From positions 186,001-250,000 of the forward strand of contig NZ_CP009632.1 of NCBI RefSeq assembly GCF_000959445.1: DNA of 64,000 bases, read 5' to 3'. Each line of letters starts with the position of its first letter. The first letter of the stretch is position 1. Both the position numbers and the translations under genes were made by a program. This DNA comes from Burkholderia vietnamiensis LMG 10929. Its GTDB lineage: Bacteria > Pseudomonadota > Gammaproteobacteria > Burkholderiales > Burkholderiaceae. Shown here piece after piece: positions 8,670 through 18,853 of the stretch. A model generated the notes under the pieces. The model was not told where the DNA came from and made no database searches. It saw only the letters and a program-made list of their open reading frames with translations.

Positions 8670-11639
8670 ATGACCAGCGCGCAAATCTTGATCGTCGAGG
8701 ATGACCGCATCGTCGCGCGCGACATCGCGCAACAGATGAGCCGCGCGGGCTATGTCGTGGTCGGCAGCACGGGCAGCGGCGAAGACGCGCTCGCGCTGGT
8801 CGAAACGCTGGCCGCAGACAGCAAGCCGGATCTGGTGCTGATGGACGTGCGGCTCGAGGGCGAACTGGACGGCATCGACACCGCGCGGCGTATCCGCGAA
8901 GCGCGCGACATTCCCGTCGTATTTCTCACCGCCTATGCGGACGAAGAGACGATCCGCCGCGCGACGGCAGCGGAACCGTACGGCTACGTGCTCAAGCCCT
9001 TCGACGACATGCAGTTGCGTACCGTCGTCGAAATGGCGCTTTACAAGCACGGCGCCGAGCGGCGTTTGCGCGAGAGCGAGCAGCGCTATGCGATCACGCT
9101 GTCGAGTATCGGCGACGGCGTGCTGTCGACCGATGTGGACGGCTTCGTCACCTTCGTCAATCTCGCCGGCGAAGCGCTGACGGGGTGGTCGCGCAGCGAA
9201 GCGACGGGACGGCGGCTGAGCGAGGTCTTCAGTCTGCACGACGAGAACACCCACGCGCCGATCGAGGATCCGATGGCCGCCGTGCTGCAAACCGGGAGCG
9301 ACGGCGGGCTGCCCGCGCGCACCATTCTGCGCGCGCGCGGCGGCAGCGACCTGCCGGTCGAATGCACGGGCACGCCGATGACGGACGAACGCGGCGTACG
9401 GCAGGGCATCGTGATCGTGTTTCGCGACGTGACGCAAAAGCGCCGCGCGCAGGAGGCGGAGATTCTTCGCGAGACCAATGCGCGACTCGAAATGGCGATG
9501 TACGGCTCGAATGTCGGCGTGTGGGAAATCGACATGCCCGAAGGCGATCACAAGCGCGGCTTCGCTCGCTATTCGAACATCTACGAGTGGCTAGGCTTCG
9601 ACACGCCGCAGGCGCGCCTCGATTACGAAGCGTATATGAGCGTGCTGCATCCCGATCATCGCGACAGCACGGATCGCGCGGTCGCGTCGTTCCTCGAAAG
9701 CGGCGATGGCCTGTTCGAGCTGGAGAACCGGCTGCGGCATCGCGACGGCAGCGACCGCTGGGTGCTGGTGCGCGGCACCGCGCGCCGCGACGCGACGGGC
9801 AAGCCGGTGCGCTTCGTCGGCAGTCTGGTCGACATCACGGAACTGAAGATGACCGAGCAGGCGCTGCGCGCGAGCGAGGAGCGCTTTCGCGGCACCTTCG
9901 AAAACGCCGCGGTCGGCGTCGCGCATTGCGATCTCGATGGGCGCTTTCTGCGTGTGAATCAACGGTCGGGCGAGATCGTCGGCTGGCCGCGCGACGCGTT
10001 GCAGCAGCGACGGCTGCACGAGCTGATTCATGCCGATTTCAGCGTGGCGAGCACCGAGCGGTTCCGCCTGCTGACGGAAGGCAGGCTCAAGCATTATTCG
10101 GAGGAAGTGCCGCTCGTCAGGTTCGACGGGGAGCGCGTGTGGGTCACGCTGTCGGTTGCGCTTCAGCACGACGCGTCCGGGCAGACGGCGCACGTCATCG
10201 TCATCATTCAGGACATCTCCGAGCGCAAGGCGCTGGAAGAAACGGTGCGCGTCGCGAAGGATGCGGCGGAAGCGGCCAGCCGCGCGAAGGACCAGTTCCT
10301 CGCCAACATCAGCCATGAGCTGCGCACGCCGCTCAACGGCATTCTCGGCTATGCGCAGATACTCCAGCGTGACGCGCGGCTCGACACGCGCCAGCTGGCG
10401 AGCGTCGGCGTGATCGAGCAGAGCGGGCAGCATCTGCTGACGCTGATCAACGATATTCTCGACTTCGCGCGTCTGGGCGCCGGCAAGCTGGAACTGCAGG
10501 TCGGCGAAGTGTCGCTGCGCGGGTTTCTCGAGACGATCGCGGAAATCGTCGCCGTGCGCGCGCAGCAAAAGCGCCTCGTGCTGAACTATGTGGCCGCGCC
10601 CGATCTGCCCGCCGTGGTCCGTGTCGATGAGCGCCGGCTTCGCCAGGTGCTGCTCAATCTGCTCGCGAATGCCGTCCAGTTCACCGACCACGGCGAGGTC
10701 ACGCTGTCGGTCAGCCGGGGCGCGGCCGGGCGCCTGCGCTTCGAGGTGCGCGATACCGGTATCGGCGTGAGCGCCGACCGGCTGGAAGCGATCTTTCAGC
10801 CGTTCGAACAGGCGGGCGATCACACGCGGCGCGGCGGCGGCGCGGGCCTGGGTCTCGCGATCAGCCGGCAACTCGTGCGCATGATGGGCGGCGAGATCGA
10901 AGTCACGAGTTCGGCCGGCGAGGGCAGCGTGTTCGGTTTTGAACTGGATGCGCCCGCGTCGGCGGCGGGGCCGTGCGAGCGCATACCGCGTCTCCAGGCG
11001 GACCGCCTCGACGGCGCGCGCCGCGTCATTCTGGTGGTCGACGATGTCCCCGCGAACCGCGCGCTTCTGGCGGAAGTGCTGGGGCAGGCGGGCTTTCGGG
11101 TGATCGAAAGCAGCGATGGGCGCGATGCGCTCGACAAGGCTGCAGCGTGCGCGCCCGACCTGATCGTTCTCGACACGGTGATGCCCTTGATGGGCGGCAT
11201 AGAGACGCTGCACCATCTGCGCCGCTCGCACACACTGGGCGCGACGCCCGTGATCGTCGTATCCGCCGACGCCTCCGAACAGAACGCACGCGCGAACATC
11301 GACGCGGGCGCAAACGTGTTTCTGGAAAAGCCGCTCAATCTCGACCGCCTGTTGGGCTCGATCGCGATGCTGCTCGGCCTGGCGACCCAACAGGGCGCCG
11401 GCCCGGCCTGCGAAGCTGACCGGCCGATGATCATTCCGCCGCGCGAGGACATGGCGGCGCTGCACCGCTATGCGCTGCTCGGCTCGATGCGCGACATCAG
11501 CCGGCACGCCGATCGTCTTGCGAGTTCGCATGAAAAGTATGAACCGTTCGCCGCGCGTTTGCGGCACCTTGCCATGACCTACGAATCGCAGGCCCTGCTT
11601 TCGTTGATCGAACATCATCTGAACAGCGAAGGGAGTTGA
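8670..11639 (+). CDS. Hybrid histidine kinase REC-PAS-PAS-PAS-HisKA-HATPase-REC
   Basis: A 989-residue cytoplasmic hybrid kinase. The N-terminal receiver has an intact acidic pair (IVEDD), a phospho-Asp in LVLMDVRL and the K in VLKPFDD. Three PAS/PAC modules follow (about 130-250, 265-390 and 395-520), then the HisKA box ISHELRTPLNG with H549, an HATPase domain with GLGLAISRQ, a second receiver (phospho-Asp in LIVLDTVMP, about 785-905) and a C-terminal helical tail. With receivers at both ends it can both receive phosphate (probably from the upstream HisKA_2 kinase, whose family commonly pairs with such receivers) and relay it. The start ATG is 12 bp after the upstream stop, consistent with one transcript. 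Confidence 0.88.
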   Translation: MTSAQILIVEDDRIVARDIAQQMSRAGYVVVGSTGSGEDALALVETLAADSKPDLVLMDVRLEGELDGIDTARRIREARDIPVVFLTAYADEETIRRATAAEPYGYVLKPFDDMQLRTVVEMALYKHGAERRLRESEQRYAITLSSIGDGVLSTDVDGFVTFVNLAGEALTGWSRSEATGRRLSEVFSLHDENTHAPIEDPMAAVLQTGSDGGLPARTILRARGGSDLPVECTGTPMTDERGVRQGIVIVFRDVTQKRRAQEAEILRETNARLEMAMYGSNVGVWEIDMPEGDHKRGFARYSNIYEWLGFDTPQARLDYEAYMSVLHPDHRDSTDRAVASFLESGDGLFELENRLRHRDGSDRWVLVRGTARRDATGKPVRFVGSLVDITELKMTEQALRASEERFRGTFENAAVGVAHCDLDGRFLRVNQRSGEIVGWPRDALQQRRLHELIHADFSVASTERFRLLTEGRLKHYSEEVPLVRFDGERVWVTLSVALQHDASGQTAHVIVIIQDISERKALEETVRVAKDAAEAASRAKDQFLANISHELRTPLNGILGYAQILQRDARLDTRQLASVGVIEQSGQHLLTLINDILDFARLGAGKLELQVGEVSLRGFLETIAEIVAVRAQQKRLVLNYVAAPDLPAVVRVDERRLRQVLLNLLANAVQFTDHGEVTLSVSRGAAGRLRFEVRDTGIGVSADRLEAIFQPFEQAGDHTRRGGGAGLGLAISRQLVRMMGGEIEVTSSAGEGSVFGFELDAPASAAGPCERIPRLQADRLDGARRVILVVDDVPANRALLAEVLGQAGFRVIESSDGRDALDKAAACAPDLIVLDTVMPLMGGIETLHHLRRSHTLGATPVIVVSADASEQNARANIDAGANVFLEKPLNLDRLLGSIAMLLGLATQQGAGPACEADRPMIIPPREDMAALHRYALLGSMRDISRHADRLASSHEKYEPFAARLRHLAMTYESQALLSLIEHHLNSEGS

Positions 11640-11641
11640 CG

Positions 11642-12802
11642 ATGCGAGAGCACAACATGGACGCGCCCGTCGTGCTCGTGGTCGACGACACGGCAGCGAA
11701 TCTCGGGCTCGTCGTCGATACGCTGGAAGCCGAAGGGATGCGCGTGGCCGTCGCGCGCGACGGCCACGAAGCGCTGCGCCGCGCCGAACTGGTCAAGCCT
11801 GACCTGATCCTGCTCGACGTGATGATGCCTGGCCTCGACGGCTTCCAGACCTGTCGCGCGCTCAAGGACAATCCGGTCACACGGGATATCCCCGTGATCT
11901 TCATGACGTCGCTGACGCAGACCGAGGACAAGATCACGGGCTTCCGCGTCGGCGCGATGGACTTCGTGACCAAGCCGCTGCAAATGGAAGAAGTGGCCGT
12001 GCGCGTGCAGACGCATCTGCAGCTGCATGCATTGCAACGCTTGCAGCAGGAACAGAACGCGAGGCTCGAAGAAGAGGTGAGGACGCGCATCCAGGCGCAG
12101 GACGCGTTGATCGAAGTGCTGAACGGTGTTCGCAATGTGTCGAACGCGATTGCGCACGATCTGCGCACGCCGCTCACCGAACTGCGTTCGAGACTCGAGG
12201 TGCTGCTGCTCGGGTTGCGCAAGAAGGGCGACGAAGACACGCTGGGCCAGCTCGAAGTCGCGATGACCGACGTGGACCGCGTGATCGGCATTTTCAATGC
12301 GCTGCTGCGTCTCGCCGAGATCGATGCGGGCGTGCGGCGCTCGGGTTTCGTCAAAAGCGACGTCGTGACCATCCTGTCGGATGCCGTCGAGTTCTATCAG
12401 CCGGTCGCGGAGTTGCGCGGCATTTCGCTGACGCTGTTGCTGTGCTCGGAAACCGAGGTGCTGGCCGAGGTCGACCCGTTGCTGCTCGCGCAAGCGATCG
12501 GCAATCTGATCGACAACGCGCTGAAGTATGCGCAGGACAACGGCGAGGTCGAGGTGTCGCTGTGTGAGCGCGACGATCGGATCGAGGTCACGGTGTCGGA
12601 TGACGGGCCCGGTATTCCGTTTGCCGAACGGTCCAAGGTGACGGAGCGCTTCTATCGCGGCGACCGAAGCCGGGGAACGCCGGGCGTCGGGCTCGGGCTT
12701 GCGCTCGTCAAAGCGGTGGCGACGCTGCACCATGGTTTTCTGGAGTTCGCCGACAACGAGCCGGGCCTTGCAGCCACCATGACGATACTCCGGTTCAGCT
12801 GA
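11642..12802 (+). CDS. Receiver-histidine kinase fusion protein
   Basis: A 386-residue protein with an N-terminal receiver (VVDDTAAN, phospho-acceptor D59 in LLDVMMPGLDG, K in VTKPLQ), a coiled linker, a HisKA box AIAHDLRTPL (H172) and an HATPase domain ending GVGLGLALVKAV. It has no transmembrane segment or PAS domain, so it is a cytoplasmic relay component. The ATG at 11642 overlaps nothing but lies only 2 bases after the preceding stop, with GGGAG at 11631-11635, indicating translational coupling to the hybrid kinase. It is the last gene of the signalling operon. Confidence 0.85.
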   Translation: MREHNMDAPVVLVVDDTAANLGLVVDTLEAEGMRVAVARDGHEALRRAELVKPDLILLDVMMPGLDGFQTCRALKDNPVTRDIPVIFMTSLTQTEDKITGFRVGAMDFVTKPLQMEEVAVRVQTHLQLHALQRLQQEQNARLEEEVRTRIQAQDALIEVLNGVRNVSNAIAHDLRTPLTELRSRLEVLLLGLRKKGDEDTLGQLEVAMTDVDRVIGIFNALLRLAEIDAGVRRSGFVKSDVVTILSDAVEFYQPVAELRGISLTLLLCSETEVLAEVDPLLLAQAIGNLIDNALKYAQDNGEVEVSLCERDDRIEVTVSDDGPGIPFAERSKVTERFYRGDRSRGTPGVGLGLALVKAVATLHHGFLEFADNEPGLAATMTILRFS

Positions 12803-13432
12803 ACGGCTGCGGCTCGCGGCATATCAGAATCACACGAAGCGTCGGCAGTCGTTGCGACTGCCTTCTCCATTGCGTCGCCTGAATGCGGCGACGGTCTTGA
12901 AGTCCGGCGCATGCCGGCCAGTCAAACCCCATCAGTTCAAGATCGCGCTGGCACGGTCGCGCCAGGCGACGGCTCGGCTGCACGCGATCGAGGCAGCCGC
13001 GACGTCGATCTGGAGCAGCACGGTCGGGTGATAGGGCGGCCGGCGCTCGCAGGCGTTGCCCCTTCGAATCCCAGGGAAGCCGGCTCCGGTTCTTCGACGA
13101 ACGGGCTCGCTCCGGAAGCAATGCTAAGGTCGCCTGCCCAAATTCGCCGGTTGCACCGGACATTGTCGGACGCCTCCGGTGTATTGCACGCCAGACCAGC
13201 CGAGCGACTCATGGTTAGGACTCGCACGCTAGTGATTTGCGCGCGCACCCAGGAATGACGTGGCCCGCCGGATGAATCAGGTTCTCCAGAACCCTGACGC
13301 AAACGATTGGGACGATAGAGGCGCTCAAGGATGGTTGCGAAGCACCCGTTAAAGCAACAAGCAGCGGGGAACTCGATGACGGCCGAGCATCCCGGCAGAG
13401 GCTTCGAAACTGAATCGATGGGGGTATGAAAC
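12803..13432. other. Intergenic region, no gene recognised
   Basis: About 630 bp between the kinase operon and the chemoreceptor. Several open frames cross it, but none has a recognisable domain, a ribosome-binding site or convincing codon use. It must contain the chemoreceptor promoter; I could not identify a convincing FliA-type or sigma-70 element. Confidence 0.4.
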
Positions 13433-15154
13433 ATGAGTTCCAAACGAATGACTGTCCGTACGAAGCTCACGGCGACCTTCAGCCTGCTGGCGGCGCTGGT
13501 GCTGGTGGTATCGGGTCTCGCGCTGAACGCGTTGAACGAGGCGAACAATCGTTTTTCCGGATTCGTCAGTGGAATCAACGGTCGCGCCCAGATGGCTGCG
13601 TCCGTCCGTACCGCCGTCGACGATCGCGCGATGGCCGTACGCAACCTCGTCCTGGTCACCGCGCCTGCGGACGTCGAGATCGAAAAAAATGCCGTCAGCG
13701 ACGCCGAGCGGAGAGTCGAAGCCAACCTGACGAAATTCAAGGCGATGGTGGCCAGCGCGCCCGACATGAGCGAGCGGGAGCGCAGCCTGGCGGCTGAAAT
13801 TCCACGCATCGAATCGCTTTATCGCCCGGTGGCGCTGGAGATCGACAGGCTTGCCGTGAGCAATCAGCGCGACGCGGCCATCGCCGAAATCGACACCAAA
13901 TGCCGGCCGCTGCTTTCTACCCTGATCAAGGCCTCCAACGACTATGCGGCCTTTGCCAATGAACGTGCGGCCGAGATGGTCAGGCAGTCCGAGGATCAAT
14001 TCTCGAACCAGCGCATGCTTTTGATCGGTATCTGTCTGGCTGCGGTCGCGATGGCGATGATGGCCGGCGTTCTGATTACGCGGGGCCTGCTGCGTGCGCT
14101 CGGCGCCGAGCCGGCCGCACTGGGCGAAGTGACACAGCGTGTGGCCGCCGGCGATCTCAGTGTGGTGGTGGGGGCGAAGGACGCGCCTGCGGGGAGCGTG
14201 CTTGCCGCAATGGGTGCGATGCAGGCCAGCCTCGTGAAGCTGATCGGGCAGGTCCGGACCTCGGCAGACAATATCGCCACCGGGTCGAGCCAGATTGCTT
14301 CGGGCAACCAGGACCTGTCGTCGCGCACGGAGCAGCAGGCGTCGTCGCTGCAGGAGACTGCGTCGAGCATGGAGGAACTCACGTCCACGGTGAAGCAGAA
14401 CGCGGAGAATGCACAGCAGGCGAGCGCGCTGGCTGCCAACGCATCGGAAGTTGCACAGAAAGGCAGCACCGTGGTCGGGCAGGTCGTGGAAACGATGACC
14501 GACATCAGCCAGAGCTCGACGAAAGTCGCGGATATCACCGGGATCATCGAAGGCATTGCGTTCCAGACCAACATCCTGGCGCTCAACGCCGCGGTGGAAG
14601 CGGCGCGCGCCGGTGAGCAGGGCCGTGGCTTCGCGGTGGTCGCGAGCGAAGTCAGAAGTCTCGCCCAGCGCTCGTCGAGCGCGGCAAAGGAGATCAAGGA
14701 CCTGATCAATGCCTCGGTGCAGAAGATTCAGGACGGTTCGGCGCTCGCCGGTGAAGCCGGCAAAACGATGGCCGAAGTGACGCAGGCGGTGGCTCGCGTG
14801 ACCGACATCATGGGCGAGATCGCAGCGGCTTCGGGCGAGCAGAGCCGGGGGATCGAACAGGTCAACCAGGCGATCACGCAGATGGACGAGGTCACGCAGC
14901 AGAACGCGGCGCTGGTGGAAGAAGCGGCGGCGGCTTCGACATCGCTGGAAGATCAGGGCCGTCAGCTGAGCGAAGCGGTGGCCTTCTTCCGCGTCGACGG
15001 CACACGCGCGAGCCAGCCGGTTCCGGCTGCGCCGAAGCCGGCACGGCGTCCGGCTTCCCGGGCCACGGCAGGCAAGACCACGGCGCCCGTGGCCCGACCC
15101 TCCGCGCCGGCAGTTGCTACCCCTGGCGCGACTGAAGACTGGCACACGTTCTGA
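13433..15154 (+). CDS. Methyl-accepting chemotaxis protein
   Basis: A 573-residue transmembrane chemoreceptor. A first membrane segment (about residues 12-30) and a second (about 193-213) bracket a ~160-residue periplasmic four-helix-bundle-type ligand domain. A HAMP-like region and the cytoplasmic signalling hairpin follow; its highly conserved tip (residues about 375-410, [20 protein letters not shown]) binds CheA/CheW. The last residues, DWHTF, match the C-terminal pentapeptide that tethers CheR/CheB in Tar/Tsr-type receptors. Adaptation by methylation is therefore expected. An alanine/proline-rich linker precedes the pentapeptide. The neighbouring CheW gene starts 36 bp downstream. The ligand cannot be inferred. 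Confidence 0.92.
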   Translation: MSSKRMTVRTKLTATFSLLAALVLVVSGLALNALNEANNRFSGFVSGINGRAQMAASVRTAVDDRAMAVRNLVLVTAPADVEIEKNAVSDAERRVEANLTKFKAMVASAPDMSERERSLAAEIPRIESLYRPVALEIDRLAVSNQRDAAIAEIDTKCRPLLSTLIKASNDYAAFANERAAEMVRQSEDQFSNQRMLLIGICLAAVAMAMMAGVLITRGLLRALGAEPAALGEVTQRVAAGDLSVVVGAKDAPAGSVLAAMGAMQASLVKLIGQVRTSADNIATGSSQIASGNQDLSSRTEQQASSLQETASSMEELTSTVKQNAENAQQASALAANASEVAQKGSTVVGQVVETMTDISQSSTKVADITGIIEGIAFQTNILALNAAVEAARAGEQGRGFAVVASEVRSLAQRSSSAAKEIKDLINASVQKIQDGSALAGEAGKTMAEVTQAVARVTDIMGEIAAASGEQSRGIEQVNQAITQMDEVTQQNAALVEEAAAASTSLEDQGRQLSEAVAFFRVDGTRASQPVPAAPKPARRPASRATAGKTTAPVARPSAPAVATPGATEDWHTF

Positions 15155-15190
15155 ACAGACCGTCACCGATCGACAACTGGAGAAAGATTC

Positions 15191-15703
15191 ATGAACGCAG
15201 TACTTGAAGATCCGCACACGAAGGGCACGCGCGGACAGGCCGCCGTGCGAGACACGCAGGAGTTCGTGACGTTCCGGCTGGGTGCCGAGGAATACGGCAT
15301 CGACATCCAGCGAGTGCAGGAGATCCGCTCCTACGAAACCCCGACGCACATCGCCAACGCACCGGCGTTCGTCAAGGGCGTGATCAACCTGCGCGACGTG
15401 ATCGTGCCCATCGTGGATCTGCGGCTGAAGTTCGCGCTGGAATCCGCCGAGTACAACGACGCGACGGTCGTCATCGTCCTGAACGTCGCGCGACGGACGG
15501 TGGGCATCGTCGTGGACGCGGTGAGCGATGTCCTGGCCCTGGCGCCGGCCGATCGCCGGCCTGCGCCCGAATTCGGGGTGATGGGCGACGCCGGGTTCAT
15601 CACCGACCTCGGCTCGGTCTCGGACGAGGACGGTGACCGGATGTTGATCCTGCTCGACATTGAACGGCTCATCGAGACTGTCGACGTCGGCCGGCTCGCC
15701 TGA
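15191..15703 (+). CDS. cheW: CheW chemotaxis coupling protein
   Basis: A 170-residue single-domain CheW protein: [18 protein letters not shown] marks the start of the fold, and [17 protein letters not shown] is the characteristic core. It scaffolds chemoreceptors to the CheA kinase. The gene follows the chemoreceptor closely, with GGAGAAAG ahead of the ATG at 15191. No cheA, cheY, cheR or cheB gene is nearby, so this receptor/CheW pair must plug into a signalling array encoded elsewhere. Confidence 0.92.
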   Translation: MNAVLEDPHTKGTRGQAAVRDTQEFVTFRLGAEEYGIDIQRVQEIRSYETPTHIANAPAFVKGVINLRDVIVPIVDLRLKFALESAEYNDATVVIVLNVARRTVGIVVDAVSDVLALAPADRRPAPEFGVMGDAGFITDLGSVSDEDGDRMLILLDIERLIETVDVGRLA

Positions 15704-15781
15704 CGCGGGCTCCGTCCATCCATTCATTTTTCGACCGGACGGCCGGACGCGCGAAGCGGCGCATCGCGCGCCGCCCGCAAC

Positions 15782-15821
15782 AAAAAAAATGGCGCCGCAG
15801 GCATCGAGCCCGCGGCGCCAT
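15782..15821 (-). terminator. Rho-independent terminator of acnB
   Basis: A perfect 10-bp inverted repeat (15789-15798 with 15812-15821, ATGGCGCCGC/GCGGCGCCAT) is followed on the minus strand by eight T residues (the A-tract at 15782-15789). It lies 48 bp past the acnB stop codon. It faces the end of cheW and could also help stop plus-strand transcription. Confidence 0.88.
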
Positions 15822-15868
15822 CGGATCTCGCTGCGGCAGGTGCAACCCGCCGCAGCTCGACCGCGTGC

Positions 15869-18454
15869 TTACATCTGCACGGTATCGGCGACTTCCTTGA
15901 AGTCTTCGATCTGGTCGAAGTTCATGTACTTGTAGATCTTGTCGCCGTTCGCGTTGAGCACGCCGATGTCGGCCATGTACTCTTCCTTGGTCGGGATCCG
16001 GCCCAGACGCGAGCAGATCGCAGCCAGTTCCGCCGAGCCGAGGTACACGTTCGTGTTCTTGCCCAGACGGTTCGGGAAGTTGCGGGTCGACGTCGACATC
16101 ACCGTCGCGCCTTCGCGCACCTGTGCCTGGTTGCCCATGCACAGCGAGCAGCCCGGCATTTCGGTGCGGGCGCCGGCCGTGCCGAACACGCCGTAGTGAC
16201 CTTCTTCCGTCAACTGCTTCTGGTCCATCTTGGTCGGCGGCGCGACCCACAGCTTGACCGGAATGTCGCGCTTGCCTTCGAGCAGCTTCGACGCGGCACG
16301 GAAGTGACCGATGTTGGTCATGCACGAGCCGATGAACACTTCGTCGATCTTCGCGCCGGCGACTTCGGACAGCGTCTTCACGTCGTCCGGGTCGTTCGGG
16401 CACGCGACGATCGGCTCATGGACGTCGGCGAGATCGATCTCGATGACGGCCGCGTATTCGGCGTCGGCGTCCGGCGACAGCAGCTTCGGATCGGCCAGCC
16501 ACTGCTCCATCGCCGCGATGCGGCGCTGCAGGCTGCGCGCGTCCTGGTAGCCCTGCGCGATCATCCACTTCAGCAGCGTGATGTTGCTGTGCAGATACTC
16601 GATGATCGGTTCCTTGTTCAGGCGCACCGTGCAACCGGCAGCCGAACGTTCGGCCGATGCGTCCGACAGCTCGAATGCTTGCTCGACCTTCAGGTCCGGC
16701 AGGCCTTCGATTTCGAGGATGCGGCCCGAGAAGATGTTCTTCTTGCCTTGCTTCGCGACCGTCAGCATGCCCTGCTTGATCGCGTACAGCGGAATCGCGT
16801 TGACGAGGTCACGCAGCGTGACGCCCGGCTGCATCTTGCCCTTGAAGCGGACCAGCACCGATTCCGGCATGTCGAGCGGCATCGTGCCGGTGGCGGCCGC
16901 GAATGCGACGAGGCCCGAGCCTGCCGGGAAGCTGATGCCGATCGGGAAGCGCGTGTGCGAGTCGCCGCCGGTGCCGACGGTGTCGGGCAGCAGCATGCGG
17001 TTCAGCCACGAGTGGATCACGCCGTCGCCCGGACGCAGCGCGATACCGCCGCGCGTGCTGATGAAGTTCGGCAGCGTCTGGTGCGTCTTCACGTCGACCG
17101 GCTTCGGATAGGCGGCGGTGTGGCAGAACGACTGCATCACGAGGTCGGCCGAGAAGCCGAGGCACGCGAGGTCCTTCAGTTCGTCGCGGGTCATCGGGCC
17201 CGTCGTGTCCTGCGAGCCCACCGACGTCATCTTCGGTTCGCAGTACGTGCCCGGACGCACGCCCCGGCCTTCCGGCAGGCCGCATGCGCGACCGACCATC
17301 TTCTGCGCGAGCGTGAAGCCCTTGCCGGTGTCGGCCGGCTGATGCGGCAGGCGGAACAGCGTCGACGGCTGCAGGCCCAACGCTTCACGCGCCTTCGCGG
17401 TCAGGCCGCGGCCGATGATCAGCGGAATGCGGCCGCCGGCGCGCACTTCGTCGAACAGCACATCGGACTTCACCTGGAATTCGGCGATGACCTTGCCGTC
17501 CTTCAGCGCCTTGCCTTCGTACGGGCGCAGTTCGACCACGTCGCCCATGTTCATCTGCGACACGTCGAGTTCGATCGGCAGCGCGCCGGCGTCTTCCATC
17601 GTGTTGTAGAAGATCGGAGCGATCTTGCCGCCGAGGCACACGCCGCCGAAACGCTTGTTCGGCACGAACGGGATGTCCTGGCCGGTGAACCACAGCACCG
17701 AGTTGGTCGCCGACTTGCGCGACGAGCCCGTGCCGACCACGTCGCCGACGTACGCGACCAGGTGGCCCTTTTCCTTCAGCGATTCGATGAACTTGACCGG
17801 GCCGCGCTTGCCGTCTTCTTCCGGCGTGATGCCCGGGCGTGCGTTCTTCAGCATCGCCAGCGCGTGCATCGGGATGTCCGGGCGGGTGGTGGCGTCCGGC
17901 GCCGGCGACAGATCGTCGGTGTTGGTTTCGCCCGTGACCTTGAACACGGTGATGGTCAGGCTTTCCGGCACTTCCGGACGGCTCGTGAACCATTCGGCGT
18001 CGGCCCAGCTCTGCAGCACGGCCTTCGCGTGGGCGTTGCCCTTGTCGGCGAGTTCCTTCACGTCATGGAACTGGTCGAACATCAGCAGGGTTTTCTTCAG
18101 CGCGTCGGCCGCGACGGACGCGACGGCTTCATCGGACAGCAGCTCGATCAGCGGCTGGATGTTGTAGCCGCCGAGCATGGTGCCGAGCAGCTCGGTCGCG
18201 CGTTCGCGCGAGATCAGCGGGCAGGCCGTCTCGCCTTTCGCGACGGCGGCCAGGAAGCCGGCCTTCACGCGCGCGGCTTCGTCGACGCCGGCCGGCACGC
18301 GATGGGTGATCAGGTCGAGCAGCGTCTGCTCTTCGCCGGCAGGCGGGTTCGTCAGCAATTCCACCAGTTCGGCGGTTTGCTGAGCCGTCAGCGGCAGGGG
18401 AGGGATACCGAGCGCGGCGCGGGCGGCCACGTGAGCACGAAAGTTTTCAAGCAT
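15869..18454 (-). CDS. acnB: Aconitate hydratase B
   Basis: An 861-residue bifunctional aconitase/2-methylisocitrate dehydratase of the TCA cycle, containing a [4Fe-4S] cluster. The N-terminal HEAT-like domain (1-160) and swivelling domain precede the catalytic domains, the order typical of AcnB. Cluster ligands are visible as C711 (in GSCMTN) and C769/C772 (in GCSLCMGN), almost the same numbering as E. coli AcnB. Full length and intact. It is transcribed alone on the minus strand, with a strong terminator downstream and a palindromic operator-like site in its 5' region. A LysR-type regulator is divergently placed upstream. Confidence 0.97.
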   Translation of the reverse strand: MLENFRAHVAARAALGIPPLPLTAQQTAELVELLTNPPAGEEQTLLDLITHRVPAGVDEAARVKAGFLAAVAKGETACPLISRERATELLGTMLGGYNIQPLIELLSDEAVASVAADALKKTLLMFDQFHDVKELADKGNAHAKAVLQSWADAEWFTSRPEVPESLTITVFKVTGETNTDDLSPAPDATTRPDIPMHALAMLKNARPGITPEEDGKRGPVKFIESLKEKGHLVAYVGDVVGTGSSRKSATNSVLWFTGQDIPFVPNKRFGGVCLGGKIAPIFYNTMEDAGALPIELDVSQMNMGDVVELRPYEGKALKDGKVIAEFQVKSDVLFDEVRAGGRIPLIIGRGLTAKAREALGLQPSTLFRLPHQPADTGKGFTLAQKMVGRACGLPEGRGVRPGTYCEPKMTSVGSQDTTGPMTRDELKDLACLGFSADLVMQSFCHTAAYPKPVDVKTHQTLPNFISTRGGIALRPGDGVIHSWLNRMLLPDTVGTGGDSHTRFPIGISFPAGSGLVAFAAATGTMPLDMPESVLVRFKGKMQPGVTLRDLVNAIPLYAIKQGMLTVAKQGKKNIFSGRILEIEGLPDLKVEQAFELSDASAERSAAGCTVRLNKEPIIEYLHSNITLLKWMIAQGYQDARSLQRRIAAMEQWLADPKLLSPDADAEYAAVIEIDLADVHEPIVACPNDPDDVKTLSEVAGAKIDEVFIGSCMTNIGHFRAASKLLEGKRDIPVKLWVAPPTKMDQKQLTEEGHYGVFGTAGARTEMPGCSLCMGNQAQVREGATVMSTSTRNFPNRLGKNTNVYLGSAELAAICSRLGRIPTKEEYMADIGVLNANGDKIYKYMNFDQIEDFKEVADTVQM

Positions 18455-18575
18455 GGGGGGACCTGCTGAGATTGCGTTTCAGGGGAAGGGCTTTCCAGGT
18501 ACGCCGGGGCTGCTATTCCGGATACTGCGTCAATGCTTGGACGCGATTGTAGTCGCAATGTGGTCAAGCGTCAAA

Positions 18576-18596
18576 TGTCTTATGTCTTATATAAGA
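18576..18596. promoter_or_regulatory. Operator-like palindrome upstream of acnB
   Basis: A 12-bp perfect palindrome TCTTATATAAGA (18585-18596) is preceded by a tandem direct repeat of TGTCTTA (18576-18582 and 18583-18589), so two forward half-sites face one inverted half-site. It is strikingly AT-rich for this genome and lies 122-142 bp upstream of the acnB start codon. The layout resembles GntR-family operators. I recall this kind of motif being assigned to TCA-cycle gene regulation in Burkholderia and Ralstonia, but that attribution is from memory. Confidence 0.6.
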
Positions 18597-18853
18597 GTTG
18601 GTTGCCGCGGCAGCGGTTGGCGCGTCGCGTCTTCGCCGCGATGCGGCAACGCATCGGTGCGCACGAAGGCGGCGGCCGGCGCGGGCCGGCCGTGCGGCGA
18701 GCCGGCCGTGCGTGCGGATGAGCGGACGAATCTGGTGGAAAAGCGTCGCCGCCGCTGCCAAAATGACGCCCCCGTGGCGAACGGCCGCGCCGGGCGCGCG
18801 TGCCGCCGGCCCGGCGTCCGGATCGCTGCGGGCCTACCTGAAAGGTGATCGTT

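Noticed and set aside
12911..13258. 115-codon plus-strand frame between the kinase operon and the chemoreceptor
   Set aside because: No ribosome-binding site, no recognisable domain, and composition like neighbouring non-coding sequence.
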